This document shows positions 1 through 8,481 of a DNA stretch of 64,000 bases, piece after piece. The notes beneath the pieces are model-generated. The model was given only the letters and a program-made list of their open reading frames with translations, did no database searches and was not told the DNA's origin. The stretch is from positions 1 to 64,000 of the forward strand of contig JAEUJY010000126.1 of the NCBI GenBank assembly GCA_016794525.1, read 5' to 3'. The translations under genes were made by a program, and so were the position numbers. The DNA comes from Myxococcales bacterium. Its GTDB lineage: Bacteria; Myxococcota_A; Polyangia; Haliangiales; Haliangiaceae. Numbering within the stretch: position 1 is the first letter of the stretch; each line of letters opens with the position of its first letter.

Positions 1-351
1 CTCCAAACAAACGAAGTGATCAGGGCCGGCGATCCGCGCTGTGTGGGTTGTGAAGAACGGCGCCCCGGCGATCGCGGTCGGAGCGCGCTCCTGGCCGCGC
101 CGTTCTTCAAGGCGGTGTGGGCAACCGCGCGACGCCGACGATGCGCGCCCGCCGGCGCGCCGCCAGGCGCGGTTGTCCACCGCCGCCGGCAACTCCACAG
201 CGCGCTCGGAGCTGGCCGCCTCCCTGGCACGATCGCCGGCCCGCGCGGCGATCGCAGACCGATCGCTCGCCGATCGCCGGTCGATCTGTGCCACTGAATC
301 CTCCTCGGCGCTTGACGTCGGGCTCGTCGGTATTATATTCGCCCATTCAAG
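1..351. other. Gene-free stretch upstream of transposase, rich in GATCGC palindromes
   Basis: I see no convincing gene here; the open frames read as low-complexity Arg/Ala shadows. The stretch is studded with GCGATCGC-like palindromes. The clearest hairpin is at 230-254, where CGATCGCCG (230-238) pairs with CGGCGATCG (246-254) around a 7-nt loop. Hairpins beside a REP-associated transposase can be its substrates, but this one does not match the two-hairpin family found elsewhere in the window. Confidence 0.4.
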
Positions 352-1116
352 ATGGCGACGAAGCGGGCGAGACAGCTGGGGTTGCCGGGGACCGACGGAG
401 CGCCGCGGCGCACAGGCAACGCGACGGGCCACGGCGGCAAGCGCGCCGGCGCCGGGCGCAAGCGGACGCTGCGCGGGCGGGCGCGCGGCAAGCACCGCGC
501 GCGGCCGTTCCACGATCGCCGCCTGCCGGTCCACGTCGTCCTGCGCGTCACGCGGCAGGTCGGCCGCCTGCGTCGGCCGCAGGCGTACGCCGCGGTGCGG
601 GCGGCGATGATCGCGCTGGTCGGGCGCGCCGACTTCCGCGTCGTCCACCTGTCGATCCAGCGCCACCACATCCACCTGTTGTGCGAGGCCGACGATCGGC
701 GCGCGCTGGCCAACGGCGTGCGCGCGCTGTGCGTCTCAGCCGCGAAGCGGCTGAACCGCGCGGTCACCATCGCCGGTGGCGTGCCGCGCCGCGGCCGGGT
801 CTTCACCGACCGCTACCACGCGACGACGCTCGCGAAGCCGCGCCAGGCGCGCCACGCGCTGGCCTACGTGCTCAACAACTGGCGCCGCCACCGCGAGGAT
901 CACGCCGGCCTCGGGCAGCGCCGCGCGCCGCTCGACCGCTACGCCAGCGGCGTGGCCTTCGCCGGCTGGGCCGAGCGCGACGGCCTGCCGTTCGCCTGGC
1001 CCAAGGACTTCGAGCCGATGCCGACGGCGGCGCCGCAGACCTGGCTCATGCAGGGCGGCTGGAAGCGCGGCGGCCCGGCACCCAGCCTGTGGGAGCGCCC
1101 GGGTCCGCTCGCGTGA
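352..1116 (+). CDS. REP-associated tyrosine transposase (IS200-like Y1 family)
   Basis: 254 aa. A basic N-terminal tail (about residues 1-55, Arg/Gly/Lys rich) precedes a Y1 transposase-like domain. The HUH metal-binding motif is visible as H106-I-H108 after a beta strand, and the likely nucleophilic tyrosine is Y172 in AYVLNNWRRH, at the usual place near the end of the catalytic core. RAYTs are single-copy domesticated relatives of IS200/IS605 transposases that nick REP hairpins in single-stranded DNA. There is no second IS gene or terminal repeat, which fits a RAYT better than an active insertion sequence. It stands alone, with hairpins on both sides (230-254 and 1135-1155). Family is well supported by motifs; activity is inferred. 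Confidence 0.85.
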   Translation: MATKRARQLGLPGTDGAPRRTGNATGHGGKRAGAGRKRTLRGRARGKHRARPFHDRRLPVHVVLRVTRQVGRLRRPQAYAAVRAAMIALVGRADFRVVHLSIQRHHIHLLCEADDRRALANGVRALCVSAAKRLNRAVTIAGGVPRRGRVFTDRYHATTLAKPRQARHALAYVLNNWRRHREDHAGLGQRRAPLDRYASGVAFAGWAERDGLPFAWPKDFEPMPTAAPQTWLMQGGWKRGGPAPSLWERPGPLA

Positions 1117-1134
1117 CGGGGAGGCGCGCAGGAT

Positions 1135-1155
1135 GCGCGAGGCGGTCCCTCGCGC
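1135..1155. repeat. Hairpin just downstream of the transposase gene
   Basis: GCGCGAGG (1135-1142) and CCTCGCGC (1148-1155) form a perfect 8-bp stem with a 5-nt loop, 18 bases after the transposase stop codon. It could be a terminator without a T tract or a REP-like substrate; the sequence does not decide. Confidence 0.4.
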
Positions 1156-1236
1156 GATGGCCGTTCGCGGCGGCGGCGGTCGCACGCGCCAGGTCGCCGT
1201 GGAGATGTGATGAACGAGCGGGCGCTGGTTAGCGGG

Positions 1237-2232
1237 TCACGGCACCAGCGCGGCCGGGACCTGCCCCGGCGTCGGCGCGGTGTAGGGCGACGCGTCCCAC
1301 GTCGTCCCGAGCTGCTCGCTGGTCTCGTCGTGGCCGGCGACGCCGTTGCCGGTGCCGGCCTGGGTCTCGACCAGCGTCGACTCGAGCGCGATCCGCTTGG
1401 TCGACTTGGCCGCGCCGGGCGCGGACTGGGTCGGCAGGGTGTTGGCGTCGGTGGCGTAGGCGCCGGTGGCGCTGTCGGCGTCGGGGCCGTCGATCGCGAC
1501 GCCGCTCTTGTTGGCGAGCAGGTTTGCCGCCGACGGCGAGCCGGCGATCATGATGTCGACGTCGGTCACCTTGTCGGACGCGCCGTCCCAGAAGAACAGC
1601 ACGATCGGCTCGCCGGCGTTGGTCAGGGTCGCGGTGCCGGTGGTCAGCACGGTCATCGTCGCCGACGACACCGAGTAGGTCGGCGTGACGCCGGGGTACG
1701 TGGTCGTGAAGTTGGCCGCGGTGTCGAGGGCGACGGTGACGACGCCGTGGGCCGGGATCGACGCGCCGGCCGGGAACCGCGCGACGAAGTCGGTGGCGTC
1801 GGCCGCGACCGCGGCGACCCCGGCCGGCAGCCGGAAGTACTGGGAGGTGTCGCTGACGTAGAAGTTCGACAGGTCGACCGCGGCCGCCGTGGGGTTGACG
1901 ATCTCGACGAACTCGCCGCCGGTCGGGGTCAGCACCACCTCGGACAGGAGCAGCGAGGTGATCACCGGCGGCGGCCCGTCGATGGGTGGCGCGGCGTCGA
2001 TCGGCGGCGGCGCGTCGATCACCGCGGCGTCGATCACCGCGGCGTCGACCACCCGCGCGTCGACCACCGCGGCGTCGGGGCCAGCCCCCGGCGCGTCGAC
2101 CGCGGCGGCGTCCACCGCCGCGGCGTCGACCGTCCGGCCGTCGGTCGGCGAGGTCGCCGCGTCGATCGGCTGGTCGCTCGAGCCCGACGCGCAGGCAGCG
2201 GTGGCGACAAGGACGGCAAGGAGCGGGCGCAT
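1237..2232 (-). CDS. Lipoprotein with lamin-tail domain
   Basis: 331 aa from the ATG at 2232, chosen because it opens a clean lipoprotein signal (MRPLLAVLVATAAC, lipobox Cys at residue 14); the frame stays open further upstream without one. After the Cys comes an Asp/Ala/Pro linker of repeated VDAA/IDAP units (about residues 20-85). A lamin-tail-like (LTD) beta-sandwich follows, recognisable from LLLSEVVLTPTGGEFVEIVN and then LSNFYVSD. The C-terminal half is Ala/Thr/Gly-rich. LTD domains occur in many secreted bacterial proteins, often with nucleases or calcium-binding repeats; no catalytic domain is seen here. Likely anchored in the outer membrane or periplasm. Function unknown. Confidence 0.75.
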   Translation of the reverse strand: MRPLLAVLVATAACASGSSDQPIDAATSPTDGRTVDAAAVDAAAVDAPGAGPDAAVVDARVVDAAVIDAAVIDAPPPIDAAPPIDGPPPVITSLLLSEVVLTPTGGEFVEIVNPTAAAVDLSNFYVSDTSQYFRLPAGVAAVAADATDFVARFPAGASIPAHGVVTVALDTAANFTTTYPGVTPTYSVSSATMTVLTTGTATLTNAGEPIVLFFWDGASDKVTDVDIMIAGSPSAANLLANKSGVAIDGPDADSATGAYATDANTLPTQSAPGAAKSTKRIALESTLVETQAGTGNGVAGHDETSEQLGTTWDASPYTAPTPGQVPAALVP

Positions 2233-2373
2233 GGATCGCGAGTACCAGCCGCCGCCCCTGCTGGCAATCGAGATCCGACGACGATCATGCAACATGTGGG
2301 TCGCTGCGTACCCGCCAGCAAGGATGGTATACAAGCCCACGGTTCTTGCACTTCCGGCATCGCACGCCGCGCA

Positions 2374-2379
2374 AAGGAG
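2374..2379 (+). promoter_or_regulatory. Ribosome binding site for the TerB-like gene
   Basis: AAGGAG lies 6 nt before a GTG at 2386. This supports GTG 2386 over the in-frame ATG at 2401 and over the much longer upstream open frame. Confidence 0.6.
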
Positions 2380-2385
2380 TTACCC

Positions 2386-2952
<567 letters not shown>

Positions 2953-2976
2953 GCGCGACGGGGCGCTGTGACGACG

Positions 2977-3037
2977 TGAGGGGCTTTCGCAAAGCCCCTC
3001 CCCCACAAGACGTGGGGCCCCCACCCGAAACGCGAGA
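2977..3037 (+). repeat. Two-hairpin 3'-end element, copy 1
   Basis: Hairpin 1 (2978-3000) has 10-bp arms GAGGGGCTTT/AAAGCCCCTC around loop CGC. Hairpin 2 (3001-3017) has arms CCCCAC/GTGGGG. The tail is CCCCCACCCGAAACGCGAGA (3018-3037). It lies downstream of the TerB-like gene in the sense orientation. Stems differ from the other copies but remain paired. It may terminate transcription, but the conserved tail and tandem layout suggest a REP-like family rather than a plain terminator. Confidence 0.75.
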
Positions 3038-3058
3038 TCGCCCTCGGGGTTCCGCAGC

Positions 3059-4060
3059 GTGACCAACTCGGTGAGCCGCTGGCTCGGCAAGACCGGCGTC
3101 CGCGTGTCGCCGCTGGCGCTGGGCTGCATGTCGTTCGGCGGCGACGCCGACGAGGCGACCAGCGCGGCGCTGTACGCGCGCGCCCGCGACGCCGGCGTGA
3201 CGTTCTTCGACACCGCCGACGTCTACAACCACGGCCGGTCCGAGGAGATCCTCGGCCGGCTGACCGCCGGCGCGCGCGACGAGCTGGTGATCGCGACCAA
3301 GGCGTACTTCCCGACCGGCCCCGACGGCAACGCCCGCGGCACGTCGCGCTACCACCTGGTGCGCGCGTGCGAGGCCAGCCTGCGGCGGCTGGGCCGCGAT
3401 CACGTCGACGTCTACTACTTGCACCGCTGGGACGACCGCACCGATCTCGACGAGACGCTGCGGGCGATGGACGACCTGGTGCGCGCCGGCAAGGTGCTGT
3501 ACCCGGCGTGCTCGAACTTCGCGGCGTGGCAGGTGGCGCGGGCGCTGGGCGCGGCCGCGCTCGGGCGGCTGGCGCCGCTGGTCGCGATCCAGCCGATGTA
3601 CAACCTGCTCAAGCGCCAGGCCGAGGTCGAGATCCTGCCGATGGCGGAGGCGCTCGGCGTCGCGGTCGTGCCGTACAGCCCGACCGCCGGCGGCCTGTTG
3701 ACCGGCAAGTGGGGCGTCGCCAAGCGTCCGGATTCCGGACGCATGACGAGCAACGCGATGTACCAGACCCGCTACGCCGACCCGGCCTACCTGGCCGCGG
3801 CCGACGGGCTGACCGCGATCGCCGGCGAGCTCGGCGTCGCGCCGGCGGCGCTGGCGGTGGCGTGGGTGCTGGGGCACCCGGCGGTGACGTCGGTGCTGCT
3901 GGGCGCCCGCGACGTGGCGCAGCTCGATCAGCTGCTGACCGCGGCGGCGATCGCGATGCCGCCCGCGCTGCGGGGACGGATCGCGGCGCTGGTGCCCGAG
4001 CCGCCGCCGGCCACCGACCGCAACGAGGAGCGCAGCTCCGCCAACTACGGCGCGCGGTGA
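3059..4060 (+). CDS. Aldo/keto reductase
   Basis: 333 aa, GTG start at 3059, full family length. The NADPH-dependent (beta/alpha)8 barrel is clear: opening LGKTGVRVSPLALGCMSFGG, and catalytic tetrad D51 (FFDTADVY), Y56, K81 (IATK) and H122 (YYLHRWD). The C-terminal cofactor segment runs VAWVLGHPAVTSVLLGARDV. It resembles the YajO/Tas-type AKR group that reduces carbonyls; the substrate cannot be told. Its stop overlaps the next gene's GTG start (GTGA at 4057-4060), so it is probably co-translated with the M14 peptidase. Confidence 0.9.
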   Translation: MTNSVSRWLGKTGVRVSPLALGCMSFGGDADEATSAALYARARDAGVTFFDTADVYNHGRSEEILGRLTAGARDELVIATKAYFPTGPDGNARGTSRYHLVRACEASLRRLGRDHVDVYYLHRWDDRTDLDETLRAMDDLVRAGKVLYPACSNFAAWQVARALGAAALGRLAPLVAIQPMYNLLKRQAEVEILPMAEALGVAVVPYSPTAGGLLTGKWGVAKRPDSGRMTSNAMYQTRYADPAYLAAADGLTAIAGELGVAPAALAVAWVLGHPAVTSVLLGARDVAQLDQLLTAAAIAMPPALRGRIAALVPEPPPATDRNEERSSANYGAR

Positions 4061-4914
4061 CCGGCGCCCGGCCGCTGCCGGATGGCTACCGCGGCCTCGC
4101 CGAGCTCGACGCCGGCCTGGCGATCGGCGCGACCCGCGGCGGCCGGACGATCCGCGCGATCGCGATCGGTGCGCGCGGGCCGACGACGCTGGTGGTCGCC
4201 GGCGTCCACCCGATCGAGTGGATCGGCGTCGAGGTGGCGCGGGCGCTGGCCGCGGCGCTGGTGGCCGCGCCGCCGGTCGATCGCCGCGTCGTGATCGTGC
4301 CGGTGCTCAACCCCGACGGCTACGCCGCGGTCGAGGCCGACCTGCGCGCCGGCCGCCGGCGCTGGCACCGCACCAGCGGCCCCGACGGCAAGAGCCTCGG
4401 CGTCGATCTCAACCGCAACTTCCCGGTGGCGCACCACGCGGCGCCAGCGTGGTGGCGCGGCCTGCCCCACGGCGGCGCGGCGCCGTGGAGCGAGCCCGAG
4501 AGCCGGGCGCTGCGCGCGGTGGTCGACGATCCGCGCTGGGGGCCGATCGATCGCGCGGTGTCGTTGCACTCGGTCGGCCGGGTGATCCTGCTGCCGTGGG
4601 CCCACACCGGCGCGCGCCCGCCGCGCTACCGCGAGCTGCGCGCCCACGCCGACGCGGTCGCGGCGCGGATGCCCGAGCGCTACCGGGTGTGGCAGGCCGG
4701 GCGGTTCCCGCCGTTCCGGCTCGGCGGCCTCGAGCTCGACTGGCTCACCAGCCAGGGCGCGCTGACGCTGCTGATCGAGTGCACCGGCGGCGGGCTCGCG
4801 CTCGGCGCGCCCGCCACCTGGGCCTCGCCGTTCGCCTGGTACAACCCCGCCGACGGCGCCGCCCGCGCCGCGCCGATCGCCCGCGCGCTCGAGCCGTTCG
4901 TCCGCGGCGCGTGA
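4057..4914 (+). CDS. M14-family zinc carboxypeptidase
   Basis: 285 aa from the GTG at 4057, which overlaps the reductase stop. Zinc ligands are visible as H51-x-x-E54 (HPIEW) and H171 (SLHSVG). The substrate-binding segment is D117-LNRNF, and the general base is E241 in LLIECTGG. The length suits a single-domain M14 enzyme such as the murein-peptide amidase (MpaA) or DUF2817-like groups. No signal peptide is seen, so it is probably cytoplasmic, which fits trimming of recycled muropeptides or short peptides. Substrate is inferred only. Confidence 0.85.
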   Translation: MTGARPLPDGYRGLAELDAGLAIGATRGGRTIRAIAIGARGPTTLVVAGVHPIEWIGVEVARALAAALVAAPPVDRRVVIVPVLNPDGYAAVEADLRAGRRRWHRTSGPDGKSLGVDLNRNFPVAHHAAPAWWRGLPHGGAAPWSEPESRALRAVVDDPRWGPIDRAVSLHSVGRVILLPWAHTGARPPRYRELRAHADAVAARMPERYRVWQAGRFPPFRLGGLELDWLTSQGALTLLIECTGGGLALGAPATWASPFAWYNPADGAARAAPIARALEPFVRGA

Positions 4915-4970
4915 GCGGCGGGCGCCGCCTCAGCGCCCGCACCTCGTTCGCTCGCGGACCGACCCGCGCG

Positions 4971-5054
4971 CCGGGCGTCTCGCGTCCTGGAGGGAGGCTC
5001 GGCGGGGACCTGACCCCGCCGAGGGAGGTGCGGCGACGCACCTCCTGAGACTCA
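4971..5054 (-). repeat. Two-hairpin 3'-end element, copy 2
   Basis: On the minus strand it begins at the stop codon of the C45 gene (TGAGTCTCAGG). Hairpin 1 is at 5024-5045 with 9-bp arms and loop TCGC. Hairpin 2 is at 4998-5023 with 10-bp arms CTCGGCGGGG/CCCCGCCGAG. The tail is CCTCCAGGACGCGAGACGCC. The ACGCGAGA in the tail is shared with copies 1 and 4. It sits between two convergent genes. Confidence 0.75.
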
Positions 5055-6782
5055 GTACGTCGCCTCGAGCAGGAGCAGGTTGGCGCGCGGGCGGCGGCGG
5101 AAGCGGCGCGGCGCCTCGCGGGCGTCGCGGGTGGCCTCGTCGCGCAGCGGCGCGCTGTCGCGATCGACGGTCGCGGCGAGCGCGGCGCGCCACGCGCTCG
5201 CCTGCGGCGCGTCGTCGGCCGCGGCGGCGGCGCGCGCGCCCCACAGCAGCAGCTGGGCGCGGCGAAACGGCAACGTCTCGAGGGCGAGGCCGGCCGCGGC
5301 GTGGGCCTGGGCCGCGCGCCACTGCCCGCGCCCCAGCTCGGTCCACAGCATCGCCAGGCGCAGCGACGGATCGGCCGGCGCCAGCGCGATCGCCTCGGTC
5401 AGCGCGGCGGCGATCGCGTCGACGTCGTGGGTCGATTGCTCGACCGCCATCGCCCGCGCCACCGCGTCGGTGGCCGGCGCGCGCGGCCGCGACGGCCCCG
5501 GCGTCACCGCGATCCCGGCGGCCGCGGGGATCGCCGCGCCCAGCTCCCAGGCGCCGGGCACGCCGTCCCAGTCGATCGTCAGCGTGGTCCACGCGCCGTC
5601 GCCGACCGGCGCCGCCGCCGCGCCCAGCGTCACCCGGTTGTGGGCCGGCTCGACGACGACGCTGTGGACCTGGCACGGCTGCGCCACCACCGCGCCCAGC
5701 TGGCGGGGCACGCTCGGCGCCGCCGGATCGCAGCGATCGGTCAGCATCGCGATCAGCGCGTCGACGTCGGCGCCGCCGGTCGGCTGCGCCTGCGCGATCA
5801 GCTCGGCGAGCCGCAGCTCGCGGCGATCCGAGTGCAGCGCCCACGCCGGCGTCGCGGTGACCTCGCCGTCGGCCATCGCCGGATCGCGGTAGCGGTTGGC
5901 GACGATCAGGTGATCGTCCCCCGGGCGCGGCCGCACCACGCCGACGCCGCCGCGGTGCAGCTCGAACGACCGCGCGGTGCGCTCGCGCCACGACGACACC
6001 GCCAGGCCCCAGCTCGACGCCGACGCCCGCGCGCGCAGCAGCCGCTCGACGTCGGCCAGCGACTCGGCCTGCATCGCCAGGCCGTGGACCAGATCGACGA
6101 CGGTCGCGCCGTCGAAGCCGACCTGCCGGTGGAACCGGGTGTGGCTGGTGAACGTCAGCCCGGCCTGGTTCCACACCGTCACCACCGGCGTGTCGCCGCC
6201 GCGGGTCGTGATGAACGCGTAGCGTTGCCCCTCGGTCGGGTGGCACACCACCACCGCCGGCGCGGCGTCCCACACGCCGATGCCGGGGAAGTCGAAGTTG
6301 CGCGCGTGGCGCAGCGTGCCGTCGGCCGACGCCCCGCCCCACACGATCGCGGTCGAGCACGCGGGCTGCGCCGCGGTCGTCGCCAGCCGCTCGGCCGGGC
6401 GCGCGAACCGACCGACGCCCAGCCGCGCGGCGACGCCGACGACGTTCTGGAACAGATCCATCACGGCGAGGTAGCGCGACCACGCCGCCGGTCGCCCGGT
6501 CGCGGTCAGGAACGCGCGGCTGCGCTCGACCAGCGCCGGCGGCCGCGCCGCCTCGAGCCGCGCCAGCAGCAGCTCGGCGACGCCGCGGATCGCCACCCGC
6601 GCCGCCGGGCGCAGCGCCGCGGGCACGTCGCCGCCGAGCATCTGCCCGGGCAGATCGCGGTAGTGCTCGATGGTGGCGTCGGCGCCGCCGGCGGCGGCGA
6701 GCAGCGCGCCGTGCTGGCGCCCCATCTCGGCCTGGGTGCCGGCGACGCGCGCGATCCACAACGGACGGGGGACGAGAGTCAT
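5052..6782 (-). CDS. C45-type Ntn acyltransferase/peptidase-like protein
   Basis: 576 aa. The N-terminal two thirds match the acyl-CoA:6-aminopenicillanate acyltransferase-like C45 family. The likely nucleophile is C142 (PACSTAIVW), followed by R161-N-F-D164, the usual oxyanion and substrate-binding motif of this Ntn fold. In these proteins the Cys becomes N-terminal after self-cleavage, here expected between A141 and C142. The last ~150 residues (from about 430) are helical and Ala/Leu-rich, like TPR repeats. No signal peptide. The start ATG overlaps the tetR stop (ATGA, 6779-6782), so it is coupled to the regulator. Substrate unknown; hydrolysis of an amide in a small molecule or peptide is likely. 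Confidence 0.8.
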   Translation of the reverse strand: MTLVPRPLWIARVAGTQAEMGRQHGALLAAAGGADATIEHYRDLPGQMLGGDVPAALRPAARVAIRGVAELLLARLEAARPPALVERSRAFLTATGRPAAWSRYLAVMDLFQNVVGVAARLGVGRFARPAERLATTAAQPACSTAIVWGGASADGTLRHARNFDFPGIGVWDAAPAVVVCHPTEGQRYAFITTRGGDTPVVTVWNQAGLTFTSHTRFHRQVGFDGATVVDLVHGLAMQAESLADVERLLRARASASSWGLAVSSWRERTARSFELHRGGVGVVRPRPGDDHLIVANRYRDPAMADGEVTATPAWALHSDRRELRLAELIAQAQPTGGADVDALIAMLTDRCDPAAPSVPRQLGAVVAQPCQVHSVVVEPAHNRVTLGAAAAPVGDGAWTTLTIDWDGVPGAWELGAAIPAAAGIAVTPGPSRPRAPATDAVARAMAVEQSTHDVDAIAAALTEAIALAPADPSLRLAMLWTELGRGQWRAAQAHAAAGLALETLPFRRAQLLLWGARAAAAADDAPQASAWRAALAATVDRDSAPLRDEATRDAREAPRRFRRRPRANLLLLEATY

Positions 6783-7414
6783 GACGCACCTCGGGTCGAT
6801 CGGCGCGCGCGACGGCGGGCCGACGGGTTGACGATCAGCGGCGCCAGCACCTGGCGCCAGAGTTCTTCGACGGCCACCCCCGGCGCGCCGCTGCCGGTGA
6901 CCGCGGCGACGATGGTGCCGTCGAGCACCGTCAGCACCAGGTCCACCGTGCGCTCGGGATCGCAGGGCGCGACGACGCCGCGGTCGATGCCGGCGCGCAG
7001 CCGCGACACCAGATCGGCGCGCAGCACCTGCCCGGCCGCGCGGCTGCGCGCGAGCAGCAGCTCGGGATCGGTGTCACCCGCGGCCCACAGCTGGAACAGC
7101 AGGATCACCAGGTCGCGGCGCTCGCGCTGGTACTCGACGGTGGCGCGCGCCAGCTCGCCGAGCGCCTCGATCGGGTGATCGATCGGCGCCAGGCGCGCCG
7201 TGATGTGCACCGCGTACGCGCGGTAGACGTCCTCGACCGCGGCCAGCAGCAGCCCCGACAGGTCGCGGAAGTAGAAGTACAGGGTCGGCCGCTTCACGCC
7301 GAGCGCGCTGGCCAGCTCGCTCATCGTCAGCCGCCCCGGCCGCCGCGTGCGCAGCAGCTCGAGGGTCTGCGCCACCAGGGCGGAGCGACGAGCGGCGTCG
7401 AAGGTCCGGGCCAT
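6779..7414 (-). CDS. TetR-family transcriptional regulator
   Basis: 211 aa from ATG 7414. The N-terminal HTH covers residues ~28-50 (LTMSELASALGVKRPTLYFY), with the family's YFYF turn before the ligand domain. The start was chosen because it places the HTH at the usual distance and because two operator-like palindromes lie just upstream (7419-7458). The C-terminal domain is helical, of ordinary length, with no recognisable ligand signature. The C-terminus is Arg-rich. It is first in an operon with the C45-type enzyme, so it probably senses a substrate or product of that enzyme and represses its own operon. Confidence 0.85.
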   Translation of the reverse strand: MARTFDAARRSALVAQTLELLRTRRPGRLTMSELASALGVKRPTLYFYFRDLSGLLLAAVEDVYRAYAVHITARLAPIDHPIEALGELARATVEYQRERRDLVILLFQLWAAGDTDPELLLARSRAAGQVLRADLVSRLRAGIDRGVVAPCDPERTVDLVLTVLDGTIVAAVTGSGAPGVAVEELWRQVLAPLIVNPSARRRARRSTRGAS

Positions 7415-7418
7415 AAGC

Positions 7419-7458
7419 TGACAGTTCGTCAGACTATGCATTCCCTGACATGCTGTCA
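7419..7458. promoter_or_regulatory. Two operator-like palindromes upstream of tetR
   Basis: TGACAGTTCGTCA (7419-7431) and TGACATGCTGTCA (7446-7458) share the pattern TGACA-N3-(T/C)GTCA, with centres 27 bp apart. They lie within 45 bp of the TetR start codon, where autorepressor sites usually sit. Confidence 0.5.
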
Positions 7459-7617
7459 AGGAACGATCCGATCGCGGCGCGGGGAGGAAGGTCGCGCGCG
7501 CGCCGCTCGTATTCCTTGTGCCGGATTTGCCGGCGCCAGCGGCCGCGGTTCTGCCGGGGATTTCCTGGCGCCGGGTCCGTATCTCTCGCAGCCGGTTCGT
7601 GTAACCTCCGAGCGCCA

Positions 7618-8223
7618 ATGGCCGAGTCGCGGCTCCGTTCCCCGGGTGATGACGACGTGGTCCTCGAGCGGCCACAGGACTCGCGCGTCGCGATCCCGGT
7701 GTTCCACACCCAGACCCAGTGCGCCGGGTCGGCGGCCGCGTACCTGTTGCGCCGCATCGCGTACCGCGCCGGCGCCTACGCGCCCGGCATCCAGGAGTAC
7801 GTGTTCTTCGAGCTGTCGAACCACGCCGTGGCCGGCGGCTCGATCGACGCGGTCCAGCGCTGGTTCGGGGCCAAGGTCGGCGACCTCCAGGAGATGGGCT
7901 ACCGGCTGAACGCGCGTCGCGTCGCCGAGCCCACCCCGACGATCCTCGAGTGGGTCAAGGAGGGCCGCGGCTTCCGCGGCGCGCTCATCCCCACCAACTT
8001 CCGCAAGCTGCACCCGGCCGAGAGCGAGGACGTCATGCACGCCGTCGCCGTCGCGGTCGATCGCCTCGAGCCCGGCGCCGACGAGCAGCTCGTCATGGTC
8101 GATCCGTGGCCCGGCGTCGCCAACGGCGCCCGCGACAAGACCACCGTCCCGCCCGTCCTCGAGTCGGCCCACCGCGACTACAAGTTCAACGCGATCATCT
8201 TCTACTGGGCCGGCTGGAGCTGA
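7618..8223 (+). CDS. Putative C39-like cysteine-peptidase-fold protein
   Basis: 201 aa from ATG 7618. I do not recognise the family with certainty, but a papain-like C39 layout can be seen: Q33-x-C35 (TQTQCAGSAAAYLLRR) at the start of a long helix, H141 (EDVMHAVAVAV) before a beta strand, and D162 (LVMVDPWPG) at the next turn. These would be oxyanion Gln, nucleophile, base and Asp. There is no transporter domain and no signal peptide. C39 peptidases usually remove double-glycine leaders; the absence of an ABC partner argues for another role, such as a standalone protease or inactive relative. A two-hairpin element starts at its stop codon. Confidence 0.45.
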   Translation: MAESRLRSPGDDDVVLERPQDSRVAIPVFHTQTQCAGSAAAYLLRRIAYRAGAYAPGIQEYVFFELSNHAVAGGSIDAVQRWFGAKVGDLQEMGYRLNARRVAEPTPTILEWVKEGRGFRGALIPTNFRKLHPAESEDVMHAVAVAVDRLEPGADEQLVMVDPWPGVANGARDKTTVPPVLESAHRDYKFNAIIFYWAGWS

Positions 8224-8287
8224 GATAGAGAGAGGGTTTTTCGCAAAAACCCTCCCCCGGCCTTCGCCGGGGCCCCCACCCAAAACG
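8221..8287 (+). repeat. Two-hairpin 3'-end element, copy 3
   Basis: It begins at the TGA of the preceding gene. Hairpin 1 (8232-8254) has arms GAGGGTTTTT/AAAAACCCTC with loop CGC. Hairpin 2 (8255-8272) has arms CCCCGGC/GCCGGGG. The tail is CCCCCACCCAAAACG. Compared with copy 1, two positions in each arm of hairpin 1 have changed together, so pairing is kept. Confidence 0.75.
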
Positions 8288-8480
8288 GCCCAGAGCGTGG
8301 CGCGGAAGTTCGGCGCCGGTACCGACCACCGACGTGGCGCGCGGATCTGGCGTTGCGGTCCGCCGAAGCGATCCGTAGCGCCGAGGCATCGAAGCGTGTT
8401 CGCGGTGGAACCTCCGCTCGAGCCGCAGGTGGTGGTGGTCTAGCTGGACCGCGCGAGGAGGCCCAGGGGCAAGGCGACGG
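8288..8480. other. Gene-free leader region upstream of aconitase, first part
   Basis: No coding frame here has family character or a ribosome binding site, and no clear promoter boxes are visible. It runs from the end of repeat copy 3 into the structured region starting at 8482. Confidence 0.35.
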
Positions 8481-8481
8481 T

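Noticed and set aside
352-1116. Complete IS200/IS605 insertion sequence
   Set aside because: No TnpB or terminal hairpin pair matching an IS boundary is seen, and the gene has RAYT features with a basic N-terminal tail.
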